Shown in pieces: positions 22,751 through 31,743 of a DNA stretch of 64,000 nucleotides (its first letter is position 1; every line of letters begins with the position of its first letter). The notes below the pieces were generated by a model. That model saw nothing but the letters and a program-made list of their open reading frames with translations, was not told the origin of the DNA and searched no databases. The stretch is from Sphingomonas sp. PP-CE-1A-559. GTDB lineage: Bacteria; Pseudomonadota; Alphaproteobacteria; Sphingomonadales; Sphingomonadaceae. The stretch lies in the NCBI RefSeq assembly GCF_004340965.1, contig NZ_SLYA01000008.1:1-64000 (forward strand), read 5' to 3'. The position numbers and the translations under genes are program-made.

Positions 22751-22771
22751 GTTTAAACCAGCCCGTTGCTT
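22738..22771. repeat. Long hairpin at the IS fragment's 3' end
   Basis: Perfect 10-bp arms (AAGCAACGGG / CCCGTTGCTT) enclose a GGTTTAAACC palindrome. No T-run follows, so it is not a standard intrinsic terminator. Confidence 0.6.
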
Positions 22772-22839
22772 CGCCCGCGCTCCTGCGCGACGACCACGGT
22801 CGGTCTCTGATTGCCGCTGGATTAAAGAATGGGGTCACA

Positions 22840-23411
22840 TCACCGCCAACCCCTTCTTTTGCAGAATATCAATGACATTCTTTCACCCTGAGCCGTCCGT
22901 GGTCCCACCATGCACCAGCACGACATTAATTGCACCGACCTTAGTAGATCAAGTTGCCAATCCAGCACCTCAGCCTTTCGTGCGGATAAGGCTACAAGCT
23001 TTTCTCGAACAAAATCGATCTCGAAATCGTAGAAAGCTATGCTAAGGCAAATGCCGAAGACAGGCGGAATGAAGACAAAAACTGGCCAAGCCGACTTATG
23101 GAGCCACACCTTTTACTTTTAATCGTTTTGGCTGGCGTACCGGTGCTGGTATATTGCGTATTATCCTCCGCACTTAGAACAGAATAAGTGCTGCTTGGCG
23201 CAGCCCGTTCCTCGACGAAGCCTCCCACCTCAACAGTTGCATCAACGTCGTCGAGGCCGCGTAGCGTGTCGCCCCCGCCTGCAATGAGGAACGGCGATCC
23301 CCCGCGCTCCTTATCCCGCCCAAAGCGAAGCTTGGCGGGCGATTCTGCCTTCCACCAGTCGTGGTGCACCACTTTCCAGCCCAAACCGTCAGGAATTGAG
23401 GCAAAGATCAC
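22840..23411 (-). pseudogene. Hypothetical protein gene, probably frameshifted
   Basis: Two overlapping - strand frames together look like one protein. The first (from 23411) reads DGLGWKVVHHDWWKAESPAK, then GGDTLRGLDDVDATVEVGG. Near 23110, in an A-rich run, plausible sequence moves to the next frame: WLHKSAWPVFVFIPPVFGI, a membrane helix, then YDFEIDFVREKLVALSARKA. A single-base indel would join them into ~170 residues with a C-terminal membrane segment. I do not recognise the family. Confidence in the frameshift comes only from how natural each half reads. Confidence 0.4.
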
Positions 23412-23779
23412 ATCCTTGTAGTTGATCCGCCGGTAAGGCGGTTCAGATGACGCGAAACACCTCTTTGTCGCCTAGTTAAGATTGCGACTGAGTTTTTCGC
23501 ACTTCAAACCACTGAACGGGCATAAGGGAGATGGCTACGGCGCGGCCACAAAAAGCCGTAAGTGGCGTAAGCGATCGTTTGTTCACCTCAAGCTGGGCAA
23601 GTACGGCTCCAAATCCGGTTATGGATGCCCATAGAAGGCCAATTCCGCAACAGGCATTATGACACTAGGTTCTGACACCGTGACCCCGCAAAAGCCGCGT
23701 ATCGTAGGCAGTGTCAAGCCGTTCGGTTCTGACGCCACCATATGTTAACACCTACACGCGCAAGCCATACAGGGGGCCA
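23412..23779. other. Spacer, nothing recognised
   Basis: No gene, operator or convincing terminator between the hypothetical gene and the 3' end of the TonB receptor. Base composition is mixed and slightly lower in GC than the flanks, fitting decayed DNA at the edge of the rearranged zone. Confidence 0.3.
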
Positions 23780-26029
23780 TCAGATCTTGAAGCCGGCGCG
23801 CACGAGAAACTGACGCGGCGCACCAGGCTGAATCCACACGCGCGAATAGCTGCTAGACGAGTAGTCCCGATCGAACAGGTTAGTAACCTCGCCTGAGATC
23901 CGGACAGTGTCGGTCATGTCGATGGCGGCGTGGAGCCTTACCGTTGTGTAAGTCGGCAGCTTGAAGAACGAACCGTCCGGAAAACGGTACCCGGTCTCGC
24001 CAAGCCGCTGACCCGCATAGTTGACGCCGCCACCGATCGTCAGCGTGCGATCGCCCAAGGTAAAGTCCTTGAACAGCAGCGCGGAGCCGCTGGTTTTCGG
24101 AATGTTTATGAGCGGATCGCCAATACGCAGTTGGTAACCGAAATTGGGATCCGATGCCGCGGCTCTAACTTCCGCATCGAGATAGGCGAAGGTTACAGCT
24201 AGCCGCAGATCGGCAGGCAGCGACAGGTCCGCATCGAACTCGATACCCCGACTGCGCGCCTTGCCCAGTGCGCGGGAGAATCCGGGATTGGTCGGATCGG
24301 CGGTCAGCACATTTTCCTTGTCGAGCTGGAACAGTGCAATCGTTCCAGTCAGCCGCTCCCCAAAGGCGGCGAACTTGGCGCCCACTTCATAGCTTTGCGT
24401 ATATTCGGGCTGGAACAACGTGGCGGCGCCGCGCGTGTCAGGTGCGCCCGTGCCGGCATTCGCCCGAAAGCCGCGGGCATAGCTGGCGTAAAGGGTCAAC
24501 GGTACACCCACGACATAGGCGATACCGACCTGCGGGCTAAAACGCTGCTGCACCTGCCGTGCGGCGAGCGCTGGTACGCCGGCCGCGCTGCGGATGCGGA
24601 AATCGACTTGCTGTTCCAGATGATCGTAGCGACCGCCGAGGCGTACCTTCAGTGCGTCGGTAACATCGATCTGGTCCTGGAGATACAGTCCCCAACTCCA
24701 CTGCCGCTCGCGTTGATCGGTGAACGGCACGAGTGAGGGCAAATTGCCATAAACGGGTGCAAAGACGTTGATCGCGTTCGCACCGGCAAGCTGGGCAGGC
24801 GTCGCCGACGCACTCAGTGCGTTCGCACCGGTGCCGGGACGGAACCGGTCCTGACGGGTGGCCAGGTCAAACTCGTCGTAATCAGCACCGAACAGCAGGT
24901 GATGTCGGATGCTACCAGTGTCGAGGTGCCCGCTCAGTTCAGCGCGGAACACTAGATTCTTGGTGTCATAGTTTCGGAACCGCCGCTGGCGCGACAGGAT
25001 CGGCGTCGTCGCAACGGCAGCGTTGCTAAAATAGGGCTGACGCCCGTCGACATTCTCGGGATCGCTGGAGAAACCCTCAAGGCTGGTGTTGCGATAGGAG
25101 CCACCGAGCAGCAGCGACCAGCGCTTGCTGAAGTCATGCTGGAGCTGCACCTGATGGCCCAATGCATCGACGACGATGTCGCCGTCGCCTGGCTCCCCAA
25201 GAAAGAGCCCGCGTGGCAGGCCCTGCGGATCGCCGTTAACGGCCGCGATGCCGCGATCGAACGGCGCTTCCTGGCGCACATATTCCAGTTCGTAGGACAG
25301 CCGAGTGTCGCGATCGAGCGCGGCCAGGACGGACGGCGTCACCGTATACTTCTTGAAATGCACAAAATCGCGGAAGCTGTCGCCCTCATCATAGGCGCCG
25401 GTCACACGCAGCGCGACACTGCCAGCGATCGGCGCGTTGATATCCGCCTCGCCCCGGAACCGATCGAAGCTCCCATAGGCCGCGGTCACGCCCGCCGCGA
25501 AGCGATCGAACTGCGGCTTCTTGGTAACGATGTTGATCGCGCCGCCCGGTTCGCCGCGGCCGAATAGCGCCGAAGACGGGCCTTTCAGGATCTCGATCCG
25601 CTCGACATTCGATGTGTCGCGGATGCCGCCATAGCCGCGCGAGGCGGGAAAGCCGTTGAGCAGGTAACTGCTCGCGGTATTATCATCGCCCGCAAAGCCG
25701 CGAATAGCGAAACTGTCGAAGAACCCGCCGAAATTGTTCTGACGCGAAACACCGCTGGCGAAATCGAGAGCGTCATCGAGCCGGGTGATCCCGGCATCGG
25801 CGAGCTTCTCGGCGGACAGAACCTGCACGCTCTGGGGCAGTTCGCGCAAGGGCACGTCGCCGCGATACTGCTGGCGCAGGCCAGTCACGGTGATGTCAGC
25901 ATTGCCGTCGGCCGCTTCGGTCGCCCCGGCCTGATCGTCGGGGATCGCCTTCGCGGCTTGTGCTGCCGCGCGATCTGCCGTCAGCAGCGCTGCCCCTGTC
26001 AGTAGCATCATCTTCCATTGCGTCGCCAC
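23780..26029 (-). CDS. TonB-dependent siderophore receptor
   Basis: A 749-residue outer-membrane receptor of the ferrichrome/ferric-siderophore class (FhuA/FpvA-like). The signal peptide (LLTGAALLTADRAAAQA) is followed by a short TonB-box-like ADITVTGL. The plug domain has LRELPQSVQVLSAEKLADAG, SFAIRGFAGDD and VERIEILKGPSSALFGRGEP, then GGAINIVTKKP. The 22-strand barrel ends correctly in ...RQFLVRAGFKI with the C-terminal hydrophobic signature. It is divergent from the M14 carboxypeptidase at 26099 across a palindrome. No Fur box was obvious in that gap, so iron control is not shown by the sequence; the ligand may be a peptide siderophore. Confidence 0.92.
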   Translation of the reverse strand: MATQWKMMLLTGAALLTADRAAAQAAKAIPDDQAGATEAADGNADITVTGLRQQYRGDVPLRELPQSVQVLSAEKLADAGITRLDDALDFASGVSRQNNFGGFFDSFAIRGFAGDDNTASSYLLNGFPASRGYGGIRDTSNVERIEILKGPSSALFGRGEPGGAINIVTKKPQFDRFAAGVTAAYGSFDRFRGEADINAPIAGSVALRVTGAYDEGDSFRDFVHFKKYTVTPSVLAALDRDTRLSYELEYVRQEAPFDRGIAAVNGDPQGLPRGLFLGEPGDGDIVVDALGHQVQLQHDFSKRWSLLLGGSYRNTSLEGFSSDPENVDGRQPYFSNAAVATTPILSRQRRFRNYDTKNLVFRAELSGHLDTGSIRHHLLFGADYDEFDLATRQDRFRPGTGANALSASATPAQLAGANAINVFAPVYGNLPSLVPFTDQRERQWSWGLYLQDQIDVTDALKVRLGGRYDHLEQQVDFRIRSAAGVPALAARQVQQRFSPQVGIAYVVGVPLTLYASYARGFRANAGTGAPDTRGAATLFQPEYTQSYEVGAKFAAFGERLTGTIALFQLDKENVLTADPTNPGFSRALGKARSRGIEFDADLSLPADLRLAVTFAYLDAEVRAAASDPNFGYQLRIGDPLINIPKTSGSALLFKDFTLGDRTLTIGGGVNYAGQRLGETGYRFPDGSFFKLPTYTTVRLHAAIDMTDTVRISGEVTNLFDRDYSSSSYSRVWIQPGAPRQFLVRAGFKI

Positions 26030-26062
26030 GTTATCCCCCTTCGTGGAACTAATCGGCAGCTC

Positions 26063-26079
26063 TTGCTGCTGCGCAGCAA
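26063..26079. promoter_or_regulatory. Palindrome in receptor-carboxypeptidase gap
   Basis: TTGCTGC-TGC-GCAGCAA, perfect 7-bp arms. It is nested in an outer TCTTGC...GCAAGA pair that reaches to 26092. It is midway between the divergent TonB receptor and the M14 gene and could be an operator for both. Confidence 0.5.
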
Positions 26080-26098
26080 ATCATGCAAGAGGAAAGAT

Positions 26099-27916
26099 AT
26101 GTTATCTCATCGTGTTCTCTTCGGATCCTCGCGTGGAACTTGCCGCTTCGCCCTCCTGCTCTCCACAGTGTTGCTGCCGCTCTCGTCGCCTGCGCACACG
26201 CAAGCAGTTGATGTTCAAAGCGTTCTGCCCCCTGTATTGCCTTGGTCGGGAGCGAGCGAGCGACTGATCGTGGGCGCGGACGACCCCTGGATCACGCCGG
26301 CCGAACGTGCCGGTTTCCAAACCACTCCCACCTATGCCGAGACACGAGCCTGGCTCAAAAGGCTCGTCAAAGCATCGCCGCTTTTGAAAATGGAGACGTT
26401 TGGTAGAAGCGGCGAAGGACGTGATCTCCTGATGGTCCGAGCGCACAAGGGTGCCGCGCGCAAGCCGGTCGTGCTTGTCCAAGGGGGCATTCATTCCGGC
26501 GAGATCGACGGCAAGGACGCCGGACTGATGTTGCTGCGGGACATAGCATTGCGCGGCAAGGACGGCCTCCTTGATCGCGTCGATCTGGTGTTCGTGCCGA
26601 TCTACAACGTCGATGGGCACGAGCAGCGCAGCGCGTACAATTTCGTGCATGTGCGCGGGCCGGTGCAAAAGGGTACCGATGCCAACGCACGCAACATCGA
26701 TCTGAACCGCGACTATGCCAAGGCGGACGCGCCCGAAACGCGCGCGATGATCGGGCTGATCCGCTCGCTTGACCCGATCCTCTACATTGACTGCCATGTC
26801 AGCGAAGGCTTCGACATGCAGTATGACGTGACCTATACCTATGCGGGGTGGGGGACGTATGCGCGCCATCGCGCGACCGCCGACTGGCTTCAGACGCGGT
26901 TCGGTCCGGCGGTGTCCAGCGCGCTGACCGCGTCCGGCCACACGCCGATCATATACCCCAGCCCGATTGATACGCGGAATCCGACCCGCGGAATCCGCTA
27001 CAGCCCCGAAGGGCCGCGCTATTCCACCGGCTATGGCGATTTCATCGGCATGCCGACGGTGCTGGTCGAGAACCACATGCTTAAGCCCTATCGGCAGCGC
27101 GTGCTCGGCACCTATGTGCTCCTGGAAGAGGCGTTAAGGGTCGCGGCACGCGACGCGAAGCAAATCGCGGCTGCCAAGGCTGCGGACCGGGCAAGCCGCC
27201 CGGCGACACTGATGACGAAGTGGAAACCGCGAGAAACGCCGATCGGGTGGGTCGAGAATTTCAAGGGAGTTGCGCTCGAATGGTATCGATCGCCCGCGAC
27301 CGGGCGGCTGGAACAGCGCTGGCTGGGTCGGCCCGTTACCTGGCGCATGCCGATCATCGGGCAGGAGCCGACTGAAACGCTGCGGCTACCCACCGCCTGG
27401 TGGGTGCCGCCTGCACAGACGGAGGTGATCGACCGGCTGCGACTGCACGGTATCGGCTTCGAGGTGCTTCCCGCGCCGCGGGCGATGACGCTCGATCGCA
27501 CCACTTTGCTCGACCCGAAGTTGAAAGCGCCGAGTGAAGGCCGCGTGCCGGTAGAAACGCGGCTTGTTCACGCTTCCGTCCGCGAGACAATGCCAGCCGG
27601 CAGCCTGCGCGTGCCAGCCGACCAGCCGCTGGGGCTGCTCGCCGCGTCGCTGCTGGAGCCGGAAAGCCAGGACTCGTTCCTCGCCTGGGGCTTCTTTCCC
27701 GAGGTAGTGGCAGGGGCGCAAGTGGCGGAAGCGTTCGTGTCGGCGCCGCTGGCCGAAGCGATGCTCGCGGCCGACACAACGCTGCGTACGGCATTCGAAT
27801 CGAAGCTCGCTGCCAAGCCGGAATTTGCCGCCGATCCGCAAGCGCGGCTGACCTGGTTCGCGGAGCGGCTACCGAACAGTCAGGTGCGCGTCTATCCCGT
27901 CCGCTGTGAGGAGTGA
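26099..27916 (+). CDS. M14-family zinc metallocarboxypeptidase
   Basis: A 605-residue exported carboxypeptidase. The start ATG 26099 has GAGGAAAG just upstream; the longer frame lacks one. The signal peptide is FALLLSTVLLPLSSPAHTQA. The zinc ligands are in GGIHSGEIDGK (HxxE, residues ~127-137) and DCHVSEGFDM (third His). The substrate-binding Arg is likely in ARNIDLNRDYAK. The extended C-terminal part (residues ~390-605) is typical of the large bacterial M14 proteins. It should trim C-terminal residues from periplasmic peptides. Between two TonB receptors and an ABC system, it may process an imported peptide ligand. Confidence 0.9.
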   Translation: MLSHRVLFGSSRGTCRFALLLSTVLLPLSSPAHTQAVDVQSVLPPVLPWSGASERLIVGADDPWITPAERAGFQTTPTYAETRAWLKRLVKASPLLKMETFGRSGEGRDLLMVRAHKGAARKPVVLVQGGIHSGEIDGKDAGLMLLRDIALRGKDGLLDRVDLVFVPIYNVDGHEQRSAYNFVHVRGPVQKGTDANARNIDLNRDYAKADAPETRAMIGLIRSLDPILYIDCHVSEGFDMQYDVTYTYAGWGTYARHRATADWLQTRFGPAVSSALTASGHTPIIYPSPIDTRNPTRGIRYSPEGPRYSTGYGDFIGMPTVLVENHMLKPYRQRVLGTYVLLEEALRVAARDAKQIAAAKAADRASRPATLMTKWKPRETPIGWVENFKGVALEWYRSPATGRLEQRWLGRPVTWRMPIIGQEPTETLRLPTAWWVPPAQTEVIDRLRLHGIGFEVLPAPRAMTLDRTTLLDPKLKAPSEGRVPVETRLVHASVRETMPAGSLRVPADQPLGLLAASLLEPESQDSFLAWGFFPEVVAGAQVAEAFVSAPLAEAMLAADTTLRTAFESKLAAKPEFAADPQARLTWFAERLPNSQVRVYPVRCEE

Positions 27917-28118
27917 CCGCGGTATCGCTTCCCAAAGGTGCGGAAGTCGCTTGCTGGCTTGCCAGGGCCACAACCACTGGTTCTGGCACCAGAGCGATAA
28001 AGAACCTGTCGAACGAATAGTTCAACAAGGGATAGTCGTCAGAAGCGCTGACCCGCGTGTCGCGCGCTCCCAGCCCCCTTTCTCACCATGCGATGTTGCA
28101 ACGCAGTAACAACGCCGT

Positions 28119-28135
28119 ATGATACGCTATATCAT
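28119..28135. promoter_or_regulatory. Palindrome upstream of ABC operon
   Basis: ATGATA-CGCTA-TATCAT, perfect 6-bp arms, 22 bp before the ATPase start and overlapping a TATGAT that would serve as a -10 box. Possible repressor site. Confidence 0.45.
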
Positions 28136-28156
28136 GTCGCTTGCAGATTGAGGCCT

Positions 28157-28897
28157 ATGCCCGATAACAACGGTAACCCTATCGCCATTCACGAACTGGC
28201 ACTTGCCTACGGCAACCATCGCGTTCTCGACGGTCTTTCGCTTACCGTTCCCGCCAGCAGCATCACGGCGTTGCTGGGCGGCAACGGAGCGGGCAAGTCC
28301 ACCACCTTGTCCGCTCTGCTTGGCTTTGTGCGCGCCGATGCGGGACAGATCGCAGTCTGCGGCATCGATCCAGGGGCTGACGCTGACGCGGCACGCCGAC
28401 GCATTGCCTATCTCCCCGAGAACGTCGCGCTGTACGAGCATCTGAGCGCGGTTGAAAATGCCAATTACCTGTTGGCACTTGCCGATCAACGTCAGGACCG
28501 AGGAACGATCACCGCTGCGCTGGCTGCTGCCGGATTGCAGGACCGGGCGTGGGACCAGCGGCTGGGCGGCTTCTCCAAGGGGATGCGGCAGAAGGTTGCG
28601 ATTGCGGTGGCGCTGCTGCGCGAAGTGCCGGTGCTGCTGCTCGACGAGCCGACCTCTGGTCTCGACCCGCGCGCAACCGCCGACTTCAACGCGCTGCTCT
28701 TGAAAGTGCGCGACCGTGGCACCGCGGTGCTTATGGTAACGCACGACCTCTTATCCGCGGCCGATGTCGCCGACCGCATAGCCTTCCTTGAACAGGGCCG
28801 GATCGTCGAGGATGTCACGGCGACCGGATCTGAACGGTTCGATATTCGGGCCCTGCACGCCCGGTTCCAGGTCGGCATAGGGACCCGTGCGGCATGA
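28157..28897 (+). CDS. ABC transporter ATP-binding protein
   Basis: A 246-residue nucleotide-binding subunit. I chose ATG 28157 with a GAGG site upstream; the frame continues to 28088 but through the palindrome. Walker A is GGNGAGKST (residues ~37-45), Q-loop region AYLPENVALYEHL, signature LGGFSKGMRQK, Walker B VLLLDEPTSGLDP, and the switch His in MVTHDLLS. The sequence belongs to the CcmA/NatA-like branch that pairs with ABC-2 permeases. The stop overlaps the first permease start by 4 bp (ATGA). It energises the DUF3526 permease pair downstream, probably for export. Confidence 0.93.
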   Translation: MPDNNGNPIAIHELALAYGNHRVLDGLSLTVPASSITALLGGNGAGKSTTLSALLGFVRADAGQIAVCGIDPGADADAARRRIAYLPENVALYEHLSAVENANYLLALADQRQDRGTITAALAAAGLQDRAWDQRLGGFSKGMRQKVAIAVALLREVPVLLLDEPTSGLDPRATADFNALLLKVRDRGTAVLMVTHDLLSAADVADRIAFLEQGRIVEDVTATGSERFDIRALHARFQVGIGTRAA

Positions 28898-30333
28898 GTG
28901 CGATCCACCTGATCGCGCGTGACGAACTTCGGTTGATGGCACGCAACCGCGTCGCGGTGATCGCGCTTGTTCTGCTCGTCCTGCTGACCCTGGCGGCTGT
29001 ACTCAGTTCATGGTCGCACCAGCGGGCCATTGCCGAGCTGCGCACGCGGCATCAGCAGGTGGCCGCTGCGGCGTTCAAGGCTCAACCTGATCGCCACCCG
29101 CACCGCATGGTCCATTACGGCACCTTCATCTATCGACCGCTGGGGGCGTTGGCCGCGTTCGATCCCGGTGTCGATGCCTTCACGGGCAACAGCATGTTTC
29201 TCGAAGGCCACCGCCAGAACAGCGCCAATTTCGGCGACGTCCGGCAAAGCTCGCTGCTGGTGCGTTTTGGGCAACTGACCCCAGCCTTCGTGCTCCAGGT
29301 CGTAGCGCCGCTACTGCTGATCTTTCTGGGCTTCGGCGTGTTGGCGCGCGAGACCGAGCGAGGGACGCTGCAGCTGCTGATGTTACAGGGCGTGTCGCGC
29401 GGACAGCTGGTGCGTGGCAAGCTTGCCGCGCTCGGGATCGTGGCCGTAATCGTCGAATTGCCGGCGATGGTCGGTTTTGTCGCAGTCGTCGCGCAACCCG
29501 GCACGCTGGCGTTACCAATGGCGGCCATCGGGCTTGGCTATGCGCTGTATCTCGCACTGTGGGTCGTCCTGATCCTGCTCGCGTCGAGCTTTGCCCGACG
29601 CGGGCGCGATGCCCTCCTTGCACTGCTGGCAATATGGACGGTCGCGGTCGTGCTGCTGCCGCGCATCGCCCCCGACATTGCGGGGGCCGCGGTGCCTCTC
29701 CAGAACCGTCTTCAGACAGATGTCGCGATTGCGCGCGACCTGCGCCAGCTGGGCGACAGTCACAATCCCGACGATCCGCATCTGGCGGCCTTCAAGCAGT
29801 CGGTCCTGCAACGCTACGGCGTAACCCGGGTCGAGGATCTGCCCGTGAACTACAAGGGCTTGCTGGCAATGGAGGGGGAGCGGCTGACCTCCGGCCTGTT
29901 CGATCGCTATGCAGGTGCCAGCTTCGCAGCGCAGACCGCTCAGAACCGGTTGGTCGATGCGATCGGTGTGCTGAGCCCGACGATCGCGATCCGCGCGCTG
30001 TCGATGGCCGCGGCGAACACCGACTTTGCCGGACATCGCCGTTTCCTCGAACAGGCGGAGACGTATCGCTACGCCCTTGTGCAACGTCTCAACCGGATGG
30101 AGGCGAGAAATGTCAGCTACGCCGACGATATAGCGGAGGATGCGGGCGCCGATCGCCGCAAGCGGATCGCAGCGGACAATTGGCAACATATGCCTGAATT
30201 CGCCTTCGTTGCGCCAAGCGCTGCGTCGCTTGCAACCTCAGCACTGCCCGGGATCATTATTCTGGGACTGTGGCTGGCGGTCGCCACGCTGCTGCTCACA
30301 CGGGTGACCCGTCGTCTGGGAGCCCGTCAATGA
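28894..30333 (+). CDS. ABC-2 permease, DUF3526 type (1)
   Basis: A 479-residue inner-membrane permease. One helix near residues 15-35 (VIALVLLVLLTLAAVLSSW) is followed by a ~100-residue periplasmic loop. A membrane block then runs from about residue 130 to 270 (FVLQVVAPLLLIFLGFGVLA; LWVVLILLASSFARRG). A second large periplasmic domain precedes the last helix (SALPGIIILGLWLAVATLLL). ARETERGTLQLLMLQGVSRG is the typical ABC-2 coupling region. DUF3526 permeases always come as pairs with one ATPase, as here. ATGA overlaps link it to both neighbours, so translation is coupled. Confidence 0.9.
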   Translation: MSAIHLIARDELRLMARNRVAVIALVLLVLLTLAAVLSSWSHQRAIAELRTRHQQVAAAAFKAQPDRHPHRMVHYGTFIYRPLGALAAFDPGVDAFTGNSMFLEGHRQNSANFGDVRQSSLLVRFGQLTPAFVLQVVAPLLLIFLGFGVLARETERGTLQLLMLQGVSRGQLVRGKLAALGIVAVIVELPAMVGFVAVVAQPGTLALPMAAIGLGYALYLALWVVLILLASSFARRGRDALLALLAIWTVAVVLLPRIAPDIAGAAVPLQNRLQTDVAIARDLRQLGDSHNPDDPHLAAFKQSVLQRYGVTRVEDLPVNYKGLLAMEGERLTSGLFDRYAGASFAAQTAQNRLVDAIGVLSPTIAIRALSMAAANTDFAGHRRFLEQAETYRYALVQRLNRMEARNVSYADDIAEDAGADRRKRIAADNWQHMPEFAFVAPSAASLATSALPGIIILGLWLAVATLLLTRVTRRLGARQ

Positions 30334-31622
30334 CCTTATGGATGCATGAACTACGCCTGTTGCTCCGTGCGCGACTAAGCGTCGTGGCACTGATCCTGCT
30401 GGCGATACTCACCGCCGCTGCCGTCACCGCAGGCATGGTGGAAATCTCCCGGCAGCGCACCGCGATCGCCGCAATCCCGGCCGCGCAATCCGAAGATATT
30501 GCGGCCGTTGCCGACTATGTCGATCGGACCAAGGACGCGGGCAGTGCGGGCTATTACAGCTTCCACCCAACCTGGGACGCACCGTCCCCCCTGGCCTTCG
30601 CCGCACTCGGGATGCGCGACGTCTCGCCTTACATCCTGCGAGTCCGGGCGTTGGGGCTGGAAGCGCAGATCTATGATGGCGACGTCTTCAATCCTGAACT
30701 CGCTTTGCCAGGCCGGTTCGATTTTGCGTTCGTCCTCGTCTTCCTCGCGCCGTTATTCGTGGTCGCGTTGTTCCATGATCTGACGTCCGGAGAACGCGAG
30801 GCGGGGCGGCTGCGGATGCTGGATGCTCTACCGCGGGGCGGCGCAACGCTGCTGCGGCGACGTATGCTGCTGCGTATCGCGCTGTTATGGGCGGCGCTTG
30901 CCGTGCCCTTCCTCGTTGCCGCGGTAGCGTCCGGTGTTGGGGGCGCAGCCATCCTGGCGGTTCTCGCCGTGATCCTCGCCTATCTCCTGTTCTGGATGGC
31001 GCTCGCCGCACTGGTCGCGGGTCTCCGCTGGAGCTCGGTCGCAAACGCTGCCACGCTGGCAGCGTGCTGGCTTGTACTGGTGGTCGTCCTGCCGACACTG
31101 GCGCACGTCGCAATAAATCGCGCCGTGCCGATCGGTCAGGGCGCAGAGATCGCGCTTGCCCAGCGCGAGATGGTCAACCGCGCCTGGGACATTCCTCGCG
31201 AAACGACGATGCGCCGCTTCTATGCCGGTCATCCCGAATGGGCGGACTCTGCCCCGCTTGGGTCGGCCTTCCATTACAAATGGTATTTCGCCTTCCATCA
31301 GGTCGGGGATGAAAGCGTCGCGACCAAGGTCCGTGCTTATCGAAGCGGGTTGGAACGCCGCGATGCCGCTGCGCGCATGCTTGGGTGGGTGCTGCCTTCG
31401 GTGAGAGTACAGGCTTTACTGACCCGGCTGGCTGACACCGACGTTCGCGCACAGCTGGCATATCAGGACCGAGTGCGTGCCTTCCACGCCAGGCTGCGCA
31501 ATTTCTACTACGGGTATCTGTTTCGCGACCGGCCGTTTGGCAGAGCCGACTTTGGCCGAGCACCGAGCTTTACCGCTCGAATAAATGCCGCGGGTGGATC
31601 AGGCGAGGCCGCTGACCAGTGA
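30330..31622 (+). CDS. ABC-2 permease, DUF3526 type (2)
   Basis: A 430-residue partner permease starting at ATG 30330, overlapping the previous stop. The topology repeats that of permease 1: an N-terminal helix (VVALILLAILTAAAVTAGMV), a periplasmic loop (YYSFHPTWDAPSPLAFAALG), and four to five central helices including FVLVFLAPLFVVALFHDL and ILAVLAVILAYLLFWMALA. SGEREAGRLRMLDALPRG is the coupling motif. The large exterior domain before the end carries the DUF3526 pattern. It makes a heterodimeric channel with the preceding permease. The cargo is unknown; TonB receptors on both sides suggest a metal- or peptide-linked substrate. Confidence 0.88.
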   Translation: MTLWMHELRLLLRARLSVVALILLAILTAAAVTAGMVEISRQRTAIAAIPAAQSEDIAAVADYVDRTKDAGSAGYYSFHPTWDAPSPLAFAALGMRDVSPYILRVRALGLEAQIYDGDVFNPELALPGRFDFAFVLVFLAPLFVVALFHDLTSGEREAGRLRMLDALPRGGATLLRRRMLLRIALLWAALAVPFLVAAVASGVGGAAILAVLAVILAYLLFWMALAALVAGLRWSSVANAATLAACWLVLVVVLPTLAHVAINRAVPIGQGAEIALAQREMVNRAWDIPRETTMRRFYAGHPEWADSAPLGSAFHYKWYFAFHQVGDESVATKVRAYRSGLERRDAAARMLGWVLPSVRVQALLTRLADTDVRAQLAYQDRVRAFHARLRNFYYGYLFRDRPFGRADFGRAPSFTARINAAGGSGEAADQ

Positions 31623-31743
31623 CGATACCACTTCTCCACGGTGGTAATCGCTAACCCGGCGCTACCAGGCCTTCCGCTCTTCAAAAAAGCGGCCATTGGC
31701 AACCCGCCAAACATAATAAGATAACATCACCTAAGGGATCTAC

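Noticed and set aside
26030..26098. Fur box upstream of the siderophore-type receptor
   Set aside because: No GATAATGAT-type match; the dyad found there (TTGCTGC/GCAGCAA) is unlike Fur sites.
26102..27076. 324-codon - strand frame
   Set aside because: Shadow of the M14 carboxypeptidase; no ribosome-binding site and an unnatural composition.
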